From DATLYH01 sp035575035 (lineage in GTDB: Bacteria; Planctomycetota; Planctomycetia; Gemmatales; Gemmataceae), in assembly GCA_035575035.1 (NCBI GenBank), contig DATLYH010000171.1:1-5052 (forward strand): DNA of 5,052 nucleotides, written 5' to 3'. The notes under the pieces were generated by a model. That model saw nothing but the letters and a program-made list of their open reading frames with translations, did no database searches and was not told the DNA's origin. Below are positions 1 through 5,052 of the stretch, in pieces. The position numbers and the translations under genes are program-made. The first letter of the stretch is position 1. Every line of letters begins with the position of its first letter.

Positions 1-1
1 C

Positions 2-484
2 GAGGCCCGCCGCCGCGCCGCGGCCAACGGCGTGGCCGTGGATTTCGTCCAGGCCGATGGCGAATGGCTCCCCTTTGCAGACCGCTGCTTCGACCGTATC
101 TGGGGCAACGCCGTGCTGCACCACCTTGACCTGGACAGAGCAGGGCGGGAGCTGTTCCGTGTGCTCCGGCCGGGCGGGATGGCGGTCCTCTGTGAGCCGT
201 GGGGCGAGAACCCCCTCCTCCGCTGGGCGCGGCAGTGCTTGCCTTATCCGGGCAAGGAACGCACCGTCGATGAGCAGCCGCTGCGCCGGCGGCATGTTCA
301 CCTCCTGGGTCGCATCTTTCCCCGTGTCGAGGTTCAGGGATTTCAACTGGTCTCGATGGTCCGGCGATTGCTCGGCCGGGGCCGCCTGGTTGCCGGCCTC
401 GACTGGTGCGACCGTCTCCTTCTGACGCACCTGCCGGGGCTGCAGCGATTCTGCCGGTATGTGGTTCTCATCCTGGGACGCTGA
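2..484 (+). CDS. SAM-dependent methyltransferase, type 11 class I family (C-terminal part, 5' end outside window)
   Basis: The frame is open from the window's first full codon, so the gene begins upstream; the GTG at 32 is only an internal valine codon. 160 residues are visible. They fit the second half of a Rossmann-fold methyltransferase: an acidic turn ADGEWLPFAD at visible residues 18-27, expected to contact the SAM adenine; then FDRIWGNAVLHHL (30-42), matching the strand and helix of motif II; then FRVLRPGG (52-59), the family's typical helix-loop signature. The glycine-rich SAM-binding motif I would lie off the left edge and cannot be checked. After EPWGENP (65-71) comes an Arg/Leu-rich C-terminal region with no motif I recognise. 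The protein probably acts in the cytoplasm. Its substrate (lipid, quinone, sugar or other small molecule) cannot be told from the sequence. The stop is TGA, 48 bases before the next gene on the same strand. I am confident of the family, not of the role. Confidence 0.85.
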   Translation, partial: EARRRAAANGVAVDFVQADGEWLPFADRCFDRIWGNAVLHHLDLDRAGRELFRVLRPGGMAVLCEPWGENPLLRWARQCLPYPGKERTVDEQPLRRRHVHLLGRIFPRVEVQGFQLVSMVRRLLGRGRLVAGLDWCDRLLLTHLPGLQRFCRYVVLILGR

Positions 485-493
485 CATTACAAT
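465..493 (+). promoter_or_regulatory. Candidate sigma-70-type promoter for the helix-hairpin-helix gene
   Basis: A TACAAT box at 488-493 differs by one base from the consensus TATAAT. Exactly 17 bases upstream, TTCTCA (465-470) matches TTGACA at four of six positions. The -10 box starts four bases after the methyltransferase stop codon, and the -35 box lies inside the end of that gene. Transcription would start near 500, giving a leader of about 30 bases before the ATG at 533. The same octamer TTACAATA recurs before uvrB, which supports the call. There is no experimental evidence here. Confidence 0.5.
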
Positions 494-532
494 AAGCGGG
501 ACCGATCGAGTGCCACTGGGGAGAAGTCCACC

Positions 533-1276
533 ATGAACCCAGCACCGCCTCCCCCGCCCCGCGATGGCGCGGCAAGGGCTGCGCAGCCGTCGCTGCGGCC
601 GGCATCCCCGCCGCTGCCTCCTCGTGATCCCCGCTCGCTGACGGCCTGGTCCGGCTCGGTACAGCTGGCGATGGCGTTCCTGCTGGGGCTGGCCACTGCC
701 GTGCTGGCGGGACAGGCGCTCGGCTTCTGGCGCTGGGGCGGCCGACCCACCGAGGTGCAGTCAAACTCGGTGGTCTACCGCATCGACCTGAACCGGGCCG
801 ACCGGGCCGAACTGTTGCTGCTGCCGAACATCGGCGACACCCTGGCCCGGCGCATCGAAGAGCGCCGCTCTCAGACCGGCGGCTTCCAGAGCATCGAGGA
901 ACTGGGAGAGATCCAGGGCATCGGCCCCGCACGACTGGAGCAGTTGCGGCCCTGGGTGTATGTGGACACGCCCGAGGAGACGACACGAGACCCTGGGCCG
1001 TCCGTTCCAACCGCCGGCGCGGGTTATGGCTCAAAAAAGATCGCGCACCTCACTGAATCGATCAACATCAACCAGGCCACGGCCGAGCAGTTGCAGCGCC
1101 TGCCCGGGATCGGGCCGAAACTGTCGCAGCGAATTGTCGAGGAGAGACAGCGGGGACCATTCCGTTCGGCGGACGACCTGCGGCGGGTCCCCGGGATCGG
1201 GCCGAAGACCATCGAGCGCTTGCGGCCCCACGTGACGACGGGCGGCGGGCTGCCGACCGTGGCCCGGACCCCTTGA
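533..1276 (+). CDS. ComEA-like membrane-anchored protein with two helix-hairpin-helix domains
   Basis: A 247-residue protein. Residues 1-40 are rich in Pro, Ala and Arg and probably disordered. Residues about 43-65 form one hydrophobic segment, best read as a signal anchor. Two ComEA-type domains follow. The first (about 82-144) has hairpins around LPNIG (97-101) and QGIGP (128-132). The second (about 176-234) has hairpins around PGIGPK at 191-196 and again at 220-225. A hydrophilic linker (145-175) joins them. Such GIG hairpins bind the DNA backbone without sequence specificity. Known ComEA proteins are membrane-anchored receptors in DNA uptake, usually with a single C-terminal domain of two hairpins, so this protein carries a doubled version. 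The ATG at 533 is supported by the Shine-Dalgarno-like GGGGAGAAG at 518-526. A role in DNA uptake is only inferred: no other competence gene is visible, and many bacteria carry such proteins with no known function. The stop is TGA, 90 bases before uvrB. Confidence 0.85.
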   Translation: MNPAPPPPPRDGAARAAQPSLRPASPPLPPRDPRSLTAWSGSVQLAMAFLLGLATAVLAGQALGFWRWGGRPTEVQSNSVVYRIDLNRADRAELLLLPNIGDTLARRIEERRSQTGGFQSIEELGEIQGIGPARLEQLRPWVYVDTPEETTRDPGPSVPTAGAGYGSKKIAHLTESININQATAEQLQRLPGIGPKLSQRIVEERQRGPFRSADDLRRVPGIGPKTIERLRPHVTTGGGLPTVARTP

Positions 1277-1289
1277 CGCGGCCGGCGTC
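1275..1289 (+). terminator. Small GC hairpin at the end of the helix-hairpin-helix gene (weak terminator candidate)
   Basis: GACGC (1275-1279) and GCGTC (1285-1289) form a perfect 5-bp stem with a 5-base GGCCG loop, overlapping the TGA stop codon. No T-run follows, so it lacks the second half of a standard intrinsic terminator. It may only weaken read-through into uvrB, or be chance in GC-rich DNA. Confidence 0.2.
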
Positions 1290-1303
1290 TCACCATTCTC
1301 GGC

Positions 1304-1332
1304 TGGGGAAAGGGCACGGCGGCCTTTACAAT
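1304..1332 (+). promoter_or_regulatory. Candidate promoter for uvrB
   Basis: TACAAT at 1327-1332 is a one-mismatch -10 box, set within TTACAATA as in the promoter candidate before the upstream gene. At 17-base spacing the -35 position holds TGGGGA (1304-1309), matching TTGACA at only three of six positions, so the -35 call is weak. Transcription would start near 1339, about 28 bases before the uvrB ATG. I see no clear inverted repeat here of the kind expected for a LexA operator, so SOS control cannot be claimed. Confidence 0.45.
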
Positions 1333-1366
1333 ACAAGGGCAGTACCCCCAGGCCAGGGAGAATGGG

Positions 1367-3391
1367 ATGGCAGCCAAGTTTGAGTTGGTCAGCAAGTTTC
1401 AGCCGGCCGGGGATCAGCCCCAGGCCATCGAAAAGCTGGTGGCCGGCTTCCGCAGCGGCCGGCCGTACCAGACCTTGCTTGGCGTCACTGGATCGGGCAA
1501 GACGTTTACGGCGGCCCACGTCATCGCTCAGATCGGCAAGCCGACGCTGGTGCTGTCGCACAACAAGACGCTGGCCGCCCAACTCTACAAGGAGCTACGC
1601 GGCTTCTTCCCCCGCAACGCCGTCCACTACTTCATCAGCTACTACGACTACTACCAGCCCGAAGCCTACATCCCCCAGCGCGACATCTACATCGAGAAGG
1701 ACGCCCTGATCAACGAGAACATCGACCGACTCCGCCTGGCCGCCACCAGCGCTCTCATCAGCCGCGAGGATGTCATCATCGTTGCCAGTGTTTCCTGTAT
1801 CTACGGCCTGGGCTCTCCCAGCGATTACAGGGCGATGGTTGTCACCCTGCGCAAGGGGGAGTCGATCGACCGCGACCACCTGCTGCTCAAGCTGGTGGAC
1901 ATCCAGTACCAACGCAACGACGTTGCCTTCGAGCGCGGCAAGTTCCGGGTCCGCGGCGACGTGGTCGAGGTCTGGCCCGCCTACGAAGAATTTGCCTTCC
2001 GCATTGAGTTGTTCGGCGACGAGATCGATGCCCTGGCCATCATCAATCCGACCAGCGGCGAAACCCTCAAGGAGCTGGACGAACTGTTCATCTACCCAGC
2101 CAAGCACTTCGTCACTCCGGAGGAGCGCATCCGCAAGGCGGTCGAGGGGATCGAGGGGGAGCTGGAAGAGCGGCTGGCCTGGTTCAAGCAGCAGGGCAAA
2201 CTGCTCGAGGCGCAGCGGCTGGCTGCCCGCACCCGTTTCGACATCGAGATGCTTCTGGAGGTCGGCCACTGCAACGGCATCGAAAACTACTCACGCTGGT
2301 TGAGCGGCCGCAAGGCCGGCGAGCCCCCCTACACCCTGCTCGACTTCTTCCCCGACGACTTTCTGATGATTGTGGACGAGTCGCACGTGACCTTGCCGCA
2401 GCTGCGCGGCATGTTCGCCGGCGATCATAGCCGCAAGCTGACCCTGGTGGAGCACGGCTTCCGCCTGCCCAGCGCGCTGGACAATCGGCCGCTCCGCTTC
2501 GACGAGTGGGAGAAGCGGGTCCGCCAGGTGCTGTTCATGTCGGCCACGCCGGGGCCTTACGAGTTGGAGAAATGCGACGGGGAAGTGGTCGAGCAGGTGA
2601 TCCGGCCGACGGGCCTAGTCGATCCCCTGTTGCATGTCCGTCCGGCCCGCGGCCAGGTGGCCGACCTCATCGGCGAGATCAAGAAGCGGGCGGAGCGGCG
2701 GGAGCGGGTGCTGGTGACGACCCTGACCAAGCGCCTGGCCGAGGACCTGAGCAACTACTTCCGCGAGGCGGGGCTGCGCGGCAAGTGGCTGCACTCGGAG
2801 TTGGACGCCATCGAGCGGGTGCAGATTTTGCGCGAGCTGCGCGAAGGGGCGTTCGACGTGCTGGTCGGCGTCAACCTGCTCCGCGAGGGACTCGACCTGC
2901 CGGAGGTGTCGCTGGTGGCCATCCTCGATGCCGACAAGGAGGGCTTCCTGCGCAGCGGCACGTCGCTGATTCAGACCATCGGCCGGGCGGCCCGCAACGT
3001 CAACGCCGAGGTGATCCTCTACGCCGATCGGGTGACCGACTCGATGCAGCGGGCCATCGACGAGACGCGCCGCCGCCGCGAATTGCAGCTGGAGTACAAC
3101 CGCCGGCACGGCATCACCCCGGAGACGGTCCAGGCGTCGATCAGCATGGGGATCGAGGAAGAGATCGCCGCCCGCAAATTTGTCGCGCAGGTTGCCGGCC
3201 GGGACGGCGATTACGTGACGGAAGAGTACCTGGAGGAGCTACACCGGGAGATGCTGGCAGCGGCGGCCAACCTGGAGTTCGAGCGGGCCGCCGAGTTGCG
3301 TGACCGCATCGCCCAGCTCAAGGGCCAGCCGACCATGGCGCCGCAGGTCAAGAAACCGCGGCGCCGCCGCAGAGGGGCATCGAGTCCGTAG
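1367..3391 (+). CDS. uvrB: Excinuclease ABC subunit UvrB (nucleotide excision repair helicase)
   Basis: UvrB takes damaged DNA from UvrA, verifies the lesion by ATP-driven strand opening, and recruits UvrC for the two incisions. At 674 residues it is full length for the family (673 in E. coli). Visible parts in order: Walker A GVTGSGKT (39-46, Lys45); the lesion-probing beta-hairpin starting at YYDYYQPEAY (92-101), with the aromatic residues Tyr92, Tyr93, Tyr95 and Tyr96; DESH Walker B (337-340); FMSATPGP (390-397); motif V around GVNLLREGLDLPE (501-513); motif VI QTIGRAARN (536-544) with Arg540 and Arg543; and a C-terminal UVR motif (about 616-655), the UvrC contact. The numbering matches E. 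coli closely, with no frameshift or missing catalytic residue. An Arg/Lys-rich tail (RRRRR) ends the protein. The ATG at 1367 has AGGGAG at 1355-1360, six bases upstream; the nearby ATG at 1362 is out of frame. The stop is TAG. A promoter of its own is likely. Confidence 0.98.
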   Translation: MAAKFELVSKFQPAGDQPQAIEKLVAGFRSGRPYQTLLGVTGSGKTFTAAHVIAQIGKPTLVLSHNKTLAAQLYKELRGFFPRNAVHYFISYYDYYQPEAYIPQRDIYIEKDALINENIDRLRLAATSALISREDVIIVASVSCIYGLGSPSDYRAMVVTLRKGESIDRDHLLLKLVDIQYQRNDVAFERGKFRVRGDVVEVWPAYEEFAFRIELFGDEIDALAIINPTSGETLKELDELFIYPAKHFVTPEERIRKAVEGIEGELEERLAWFKQQGKLLEAQRLAARTRFDIEMLLEVGHCNGIENYSRWLSGRKAGEPPYTLLDFFPDDFLMIVDESHVTLPQLRGMFAGDHSRKLTLVEHGFRLPSALDNRPLRFDEWEKRVRQVLFMSATPGPYELEKCDGEVVEQVIRPTGLVDPLLHVRPARGQVADLIGEIKKRAERRERVLVTTLTKRLAEDLSNYFREAGLRGKWLHSELDAIERVQILRELREGAFDVLVGVNLLREGLDLPEVSLVAILDADKEGFLRSGTSLIQTIGRAARNVNAEVILYADRVTDSMQRAIDETRRRRELQLEYNRRHGITPETVQASISMGIEEEIAARKFVAQVAGRDGDYVTEEYLEELHREMLAAAANLEFERAAELRDRIAQLKGQPTMAPQVKKPRRRRRGASSP

Positions 3392-3413
3392 GAACGATCG
3401 CCGTTGGCCGTTC
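3392..3413 (+). terminator. Imperfect hairpin just after uvrB (weak terminator candidate)
   Basis: GAACG (3392-3396) pairs with CGTTC (3409-3413), and GCC (3400-3402) pairs with GGC (3406-3408) around a GTT loop. The two stems are stacked except for a 3-base bulge ATC on the left arm. The structure begins directly after the TAG stop. No T-run follows, so it is a weak candidate. The rest of the convergent gap up to 3495 shows no stronger terminator and no gene I can support. Confidence 0.25.
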
Positions 3414-3495
3414 GGCAGCACCGGTTCACCTGCTTGCCCTCCTCGATGCTGCTGAACCCGCCGGCCCCGTCGAGAAGGATGCCGCTAAGGCGAGC

Positions 3496-4602
3496 TTAAC
3501 ACGGCACGGCATACTTCCGCACCGCCGCGGGGTCAATCTCCAGCCCCAGGCCGGGCCGCGGCGGCGGTACCATCTGCCCCTTGACGATGGCCGGCGGCTC
3601 GACGTAGGCCGGGTACAGCCACGGCATGTACTCCACCAGTGTCACCCGCGGCAGGCCACAGGCCAGATGCACTGCTACCTCGGGCAGCAGATGCGGCGCC
3701 AGCGGCCGATAGTGCAGATCCGCCACCGCCGCCACCTTCAGCCATGCCGTCAGCCCGCCCACCCGGGTTACATCCGGCTGCAATATGTCCACCGCTCCGC
3801 GCTCCAGGTAGCGCTGGAATTCATCGAGCCCGAAGAGGGTCTCGCCCAGGGCGATCGGCACCTCCAGCTTCGCCGCCAACCGGGCGTGGCCTTCCAGGTC
3901 CTCGCAGCAGAGTGGCTCCTCGAACCAGTCGGCGCCGATGTCCTCCTCGAAGAAGTGCCCCATTGCCAGCGCCGTGCCGAAGTCGTAGCGCTGGTTGGCG
4001 TCCACCCCCAGCCAGATCTCCTCGCCCAGCGCCTCCCGCACCCGGGTCAGCCGCTCGGCATCAACGTCCGGGTCGGGATTGCCCACCTTGACCTTGATGC
4101 CGGCCATCCCCTGTTCCAGGTAGCGGCCCGCCGACTTGATGATCTCGTCGGCGCTCATCCAGAGCCAGCCGGTGTCGGAGCCGTAGACCGGGGCCGACTC
4201 GCGGGCGCCGCCGAGCAGTTTGTACAACGGCAGCCCCGCCGCCTTCCCCTTGAGGTCCCACAGGGCCAGGTCCACCGCCGCGTAGGCCTGCTGCACCAGT
4301 CCGCGCCGGCCGATGCTTTGCAGCCGCCAGTAGACCCGGGCTCCCAGCCGCTCATGATCAAGTGGGTCCTCGCCGACGACCAGGGGCGCCAGGTCGTCAT
4401 CGGCAATGGCTTTCAGGGCCCGGCCGCCGCCCTGGAGCGCGTAAGCGAACCCCAAGCCGCGCAGGTCGGCGTCGGTGTCGAGGTGGACGATTAACATGAA
4501 GACGTGATCGAGCCGGCCGAACGGGTCCGCGGCCTGCGGCGCGGTGATGGGCGGGTCGAGCGGCAGGCGGAGCAGCCGGCTTTCGAGGCGGGTGATGCGC
4601 AT
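3496..4602 (-). CDS. Mandelate racemase/muconate lactonizing enzyme family protein, mandelate racemase subgroup (probable acid-sugar dehydratase or racemase)
   Basis: A 368-residue enolase-superfamily enzyme. An N-terminal capping domain (about 1-125) precedes a beta/alpha barrel. The catalytic set of the mandelate racemase subgroup is complete: KVK (170-172) with Lys172 as one base; metal ligands Asp201 (VDANQ), Glu228 (WFEEP) and Glu254 (GET); the Asp277-His304 dyad (LQPD and APHLLPE); and Glu324 (LVEYM). Spacings equal those I recall for mandelate racemase, apart from one extra residue between the first two metal ligands. The enzyme should therefore use Mg2+ to abstract a proton alpha to a carboxylate, then racemise or dehydrate. 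Many relatives are dehydratases of sugar acids, but the substrate cannot be read here. The His-type dyad argues against dipeptide epimerase and muconate lactonizing enzyme, which use a second lysine. The ATG at 4602-4600 lies 15 bases after the permease stop with no strong Shine-Dalgarno, suggesting translational coupling. It ends with TAA, convergent with uvrB. Confidence 0.92.
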   Translation of the reverse strand: MRITRLESRLLRLPLDPPITAPQAADPFGRLDHVFMLIVHLDTDADLRGLGFAYALQGGGRALKAIADDDLAPLVVGEDPLDHERLGARVYWRLQSIGRRGLVQQAYAAVDLALWDLKGKAAGLPLYKLLGGARESAPVYGSDTGWLWMSADEIIKSAGRYLEQGMAGIKVKVGNPDPDVDAERLTRVREALGEEIWLGVDANQRYDFGTALAMGHFFEEDIGADWFEEPLCCEDLEGHARLAAKLEVPIALGETLFGLDEFQRYLERGAVDILQPDVTRVGGLTAWLKVAAVADLHYRPLAPHLLPEVAVHLACGLPRVTLVEYMPWLYPAYVEPPAIVKGQMVPPPRPGLGLEIDPAAVRKYAVPC

Positions 4603-4617
4603 GGCGAGGGTCCGCGG

Positions 4618-5052
4618 TCAGATGGTCTTGGGGGCGGCCCGGCGCCGCCAGAAGAAGTAAACCGGGATGCCCGTGAGAATGATCAGGAAGCTGGGCCAGC
4701 TGAAGACTGGCTTGACAACCAAGAGGTCCAGCATGATGACGGCGCAAAGGAACACATACAGCGCCGGCAACACGGGGTAGCCAAAGGCACGGTAGGGGCG
4801 CTCGGCATCAGGCCGCTTGCGGCGCAGGACAAACAGGCCGATGACGGTCAGCACATAGAACAGCAGGGCGGCGAAGATAACGTAATCGAGCAACTCACTG
4901 TAGGTGCCGGAAAAGACGAGCAAGACCGACCAGATCCCTTGCAGAACCAGCCCAGCAGCGGGGACGCCACGCTGGTTGAGTCGGCCAACCGACTGGAAGA
5001 ACAGGCCATCCCGGGCCATGGCGTAGTAGAGGCGGGCGCCCATCAGGAGAAT
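4618..5052 (-). CDS. APC-superfamily amino acid permease (C-terminal part, 5' end outside window)
   Basis: The frame is open to the right edge, so the Met codon at 5043-5041 is internal; 144 residues are visible. The opening GARLYYAMARDGLFF (visible 5-19) is the loop signature found after the eighth membrane helix in APC amino acid transporters of the LAT/SteT type. Four hydrophobic helices follow at about 31-48, 53-76, 93-113 and 119-136. Between the second and third lies the polar loop RRKRPDAERPYRAFGYP (77-93), also typical of the family, and a short basic tail RRRAAPKTI ends the protein. The substrate-binding helices 1, 3 and 6 are off the window, so specificity is unknown; an amino acid or similar compound, moved by exchange or cation symport, is the family expectation. 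It stops with TGA 15 bases before the racemase/dehydratase gene, so the two probably form an operon whose promoter lies outside the window. Confidence 0.9.
   Translation of the reverse strand: MLLMGARLYYAMARDGLFFQSVGRLNQRGVPAAGLVLQGIWSVLLVFSGTYSELLDYVIFAALLFYVLTVIGLFVLRRKRPDAERPYRAFGYPVLPALYVFLCAVIMLDLLVVKPVFSWPSFLIILTGIPVYFFWRRRAAPKTI

Noticed and set aside
1277..1366. LexA/SOS operator upstream of uvrB
   Set aside because: uvrB is SOS-controlled in some bacteria, but no clear palindrome of a known LexA type is visible here.
468..1582. Long minus-strand frames opposite the helix-hairpin-helix gene and the start of uvrB
   Set aside because: They overlap two well-supported genes and the gap between them, and are Pro/Arg/Ser-rich with no motif.
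1595..2269. A 224-codon open frame on the minus strand inside uvrB
   Set aside because: It lies wholly opposite a clearly conserved uvrB and is rich in Val, Asp, Leu and Gly as expected of the reverse complement of GC-rich coding DNA. It has no recognisable motif.
2506..3303. A 265-codon open frame on the plus strand in another frame of uvrB
   Set aside because: Its Gly/Ala/Arg/Pro-dominated composition and lack of domains mark it as a frame shadow of uvrB.
3442..3474. CTCGA/TCGAG inverted repeat in the convergent gap
   Set aside because: Only five base pairs with a loop of more than 20 bases and no T-run; too weak for a terminator or operator.
3414..3495. Possible remnant of a coding sequence on the minus strand between uvrB and the racemase/dehydratase, reading ILLDGAGGFSSIEEGKQ
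   Set aside because: The peptide looks protein-like but matches no family I recognise, has no start or boundary signals, and is short enough to be chance in GC-rich DNA.
3667..4494. A 275-codon open frame on the plus strand opposite the racemase/dehydratase gene
   Set aside because: The minus-strand gene has a full, correctly spaced catalytic set. The opposite frame shows no domain and only low-complexity Gln/Val/Arg-rich sequence.
3496..4602. Dipeptide epimerase (L-Ala-D/L-Glu type) identity for the enolase-superfamily enzyme, suggested by the permease neighbour
   Set aside because: Those enzymes use a second catalytic lysine, whereas this protein has the Asp277-His304 dyad of the mandelate racemase subgroup.

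Overview
The window is GC-rich, densely coding bacterial chromosomal DNA. No ribosomal RNA or strict marker settles the lineage. The style suggests Planctomycetota or a similar GC-rich, free-living phylum: a type 11 methyltransferase with a Gly/Arg-rich tail, a membrane-anchored helix-hairpin-helix protein, an enolase-superfamily acid-sugar-type enzyme beside an APC permease, and TACAAT-type -10 boxes. That assignment is an inference from gene content only.

Layout. Positions 2-484 (+) hold the C-terminal part of a SAM-dependent methyltransferase whose start lies left of the window. A 48-base gap with a candidate promoter leads to 533-1276 (+), a ComEA-like protein with one predicted membrane anchor and two helix-hairpin-helix domains. 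A 90-base gap with a small hairpin and a second candidate promoter leads to 1367-3391 (+), a complete and canonical uvrB. The 104-base interval 3392-3495 separates uvrB from two convergent genes on the minus strand: a mandelate racemase-subgroup enzyme (3496-4602), and upstream of it the C-terminal part of an APC amino acid permease (4618-5052), which runs off the right edge. No stretch longer than 300 bases lacks a gene.

How the genes relate. UvrB is the damage-verification helicase of nucleotide excision repair. The upstream protein is a probable DNA-binding membrane protein, by analogy with the DNA-uptake receptor ComEA, but uvrB seems to have its own promoter, so a functional link is unproven. 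The permease and the racemase/dehydratase are 15 bases apart and very likely co-transcribed, which suggests uptake and catabolism of a small organic or amino acid. The substrate cannot be read from the sequence.

I see no mobile element, CRISPR array, tRNA, rRNA or obviously new system. The points most worth a second look are the doubled helix-hairpin-helix architecture, the TTACAATA octamer shared by two upstream regions, and the permease-enzyme junction, where the downstream gene has no clear ribosome binding site and lies in the same frame as its neighbour.
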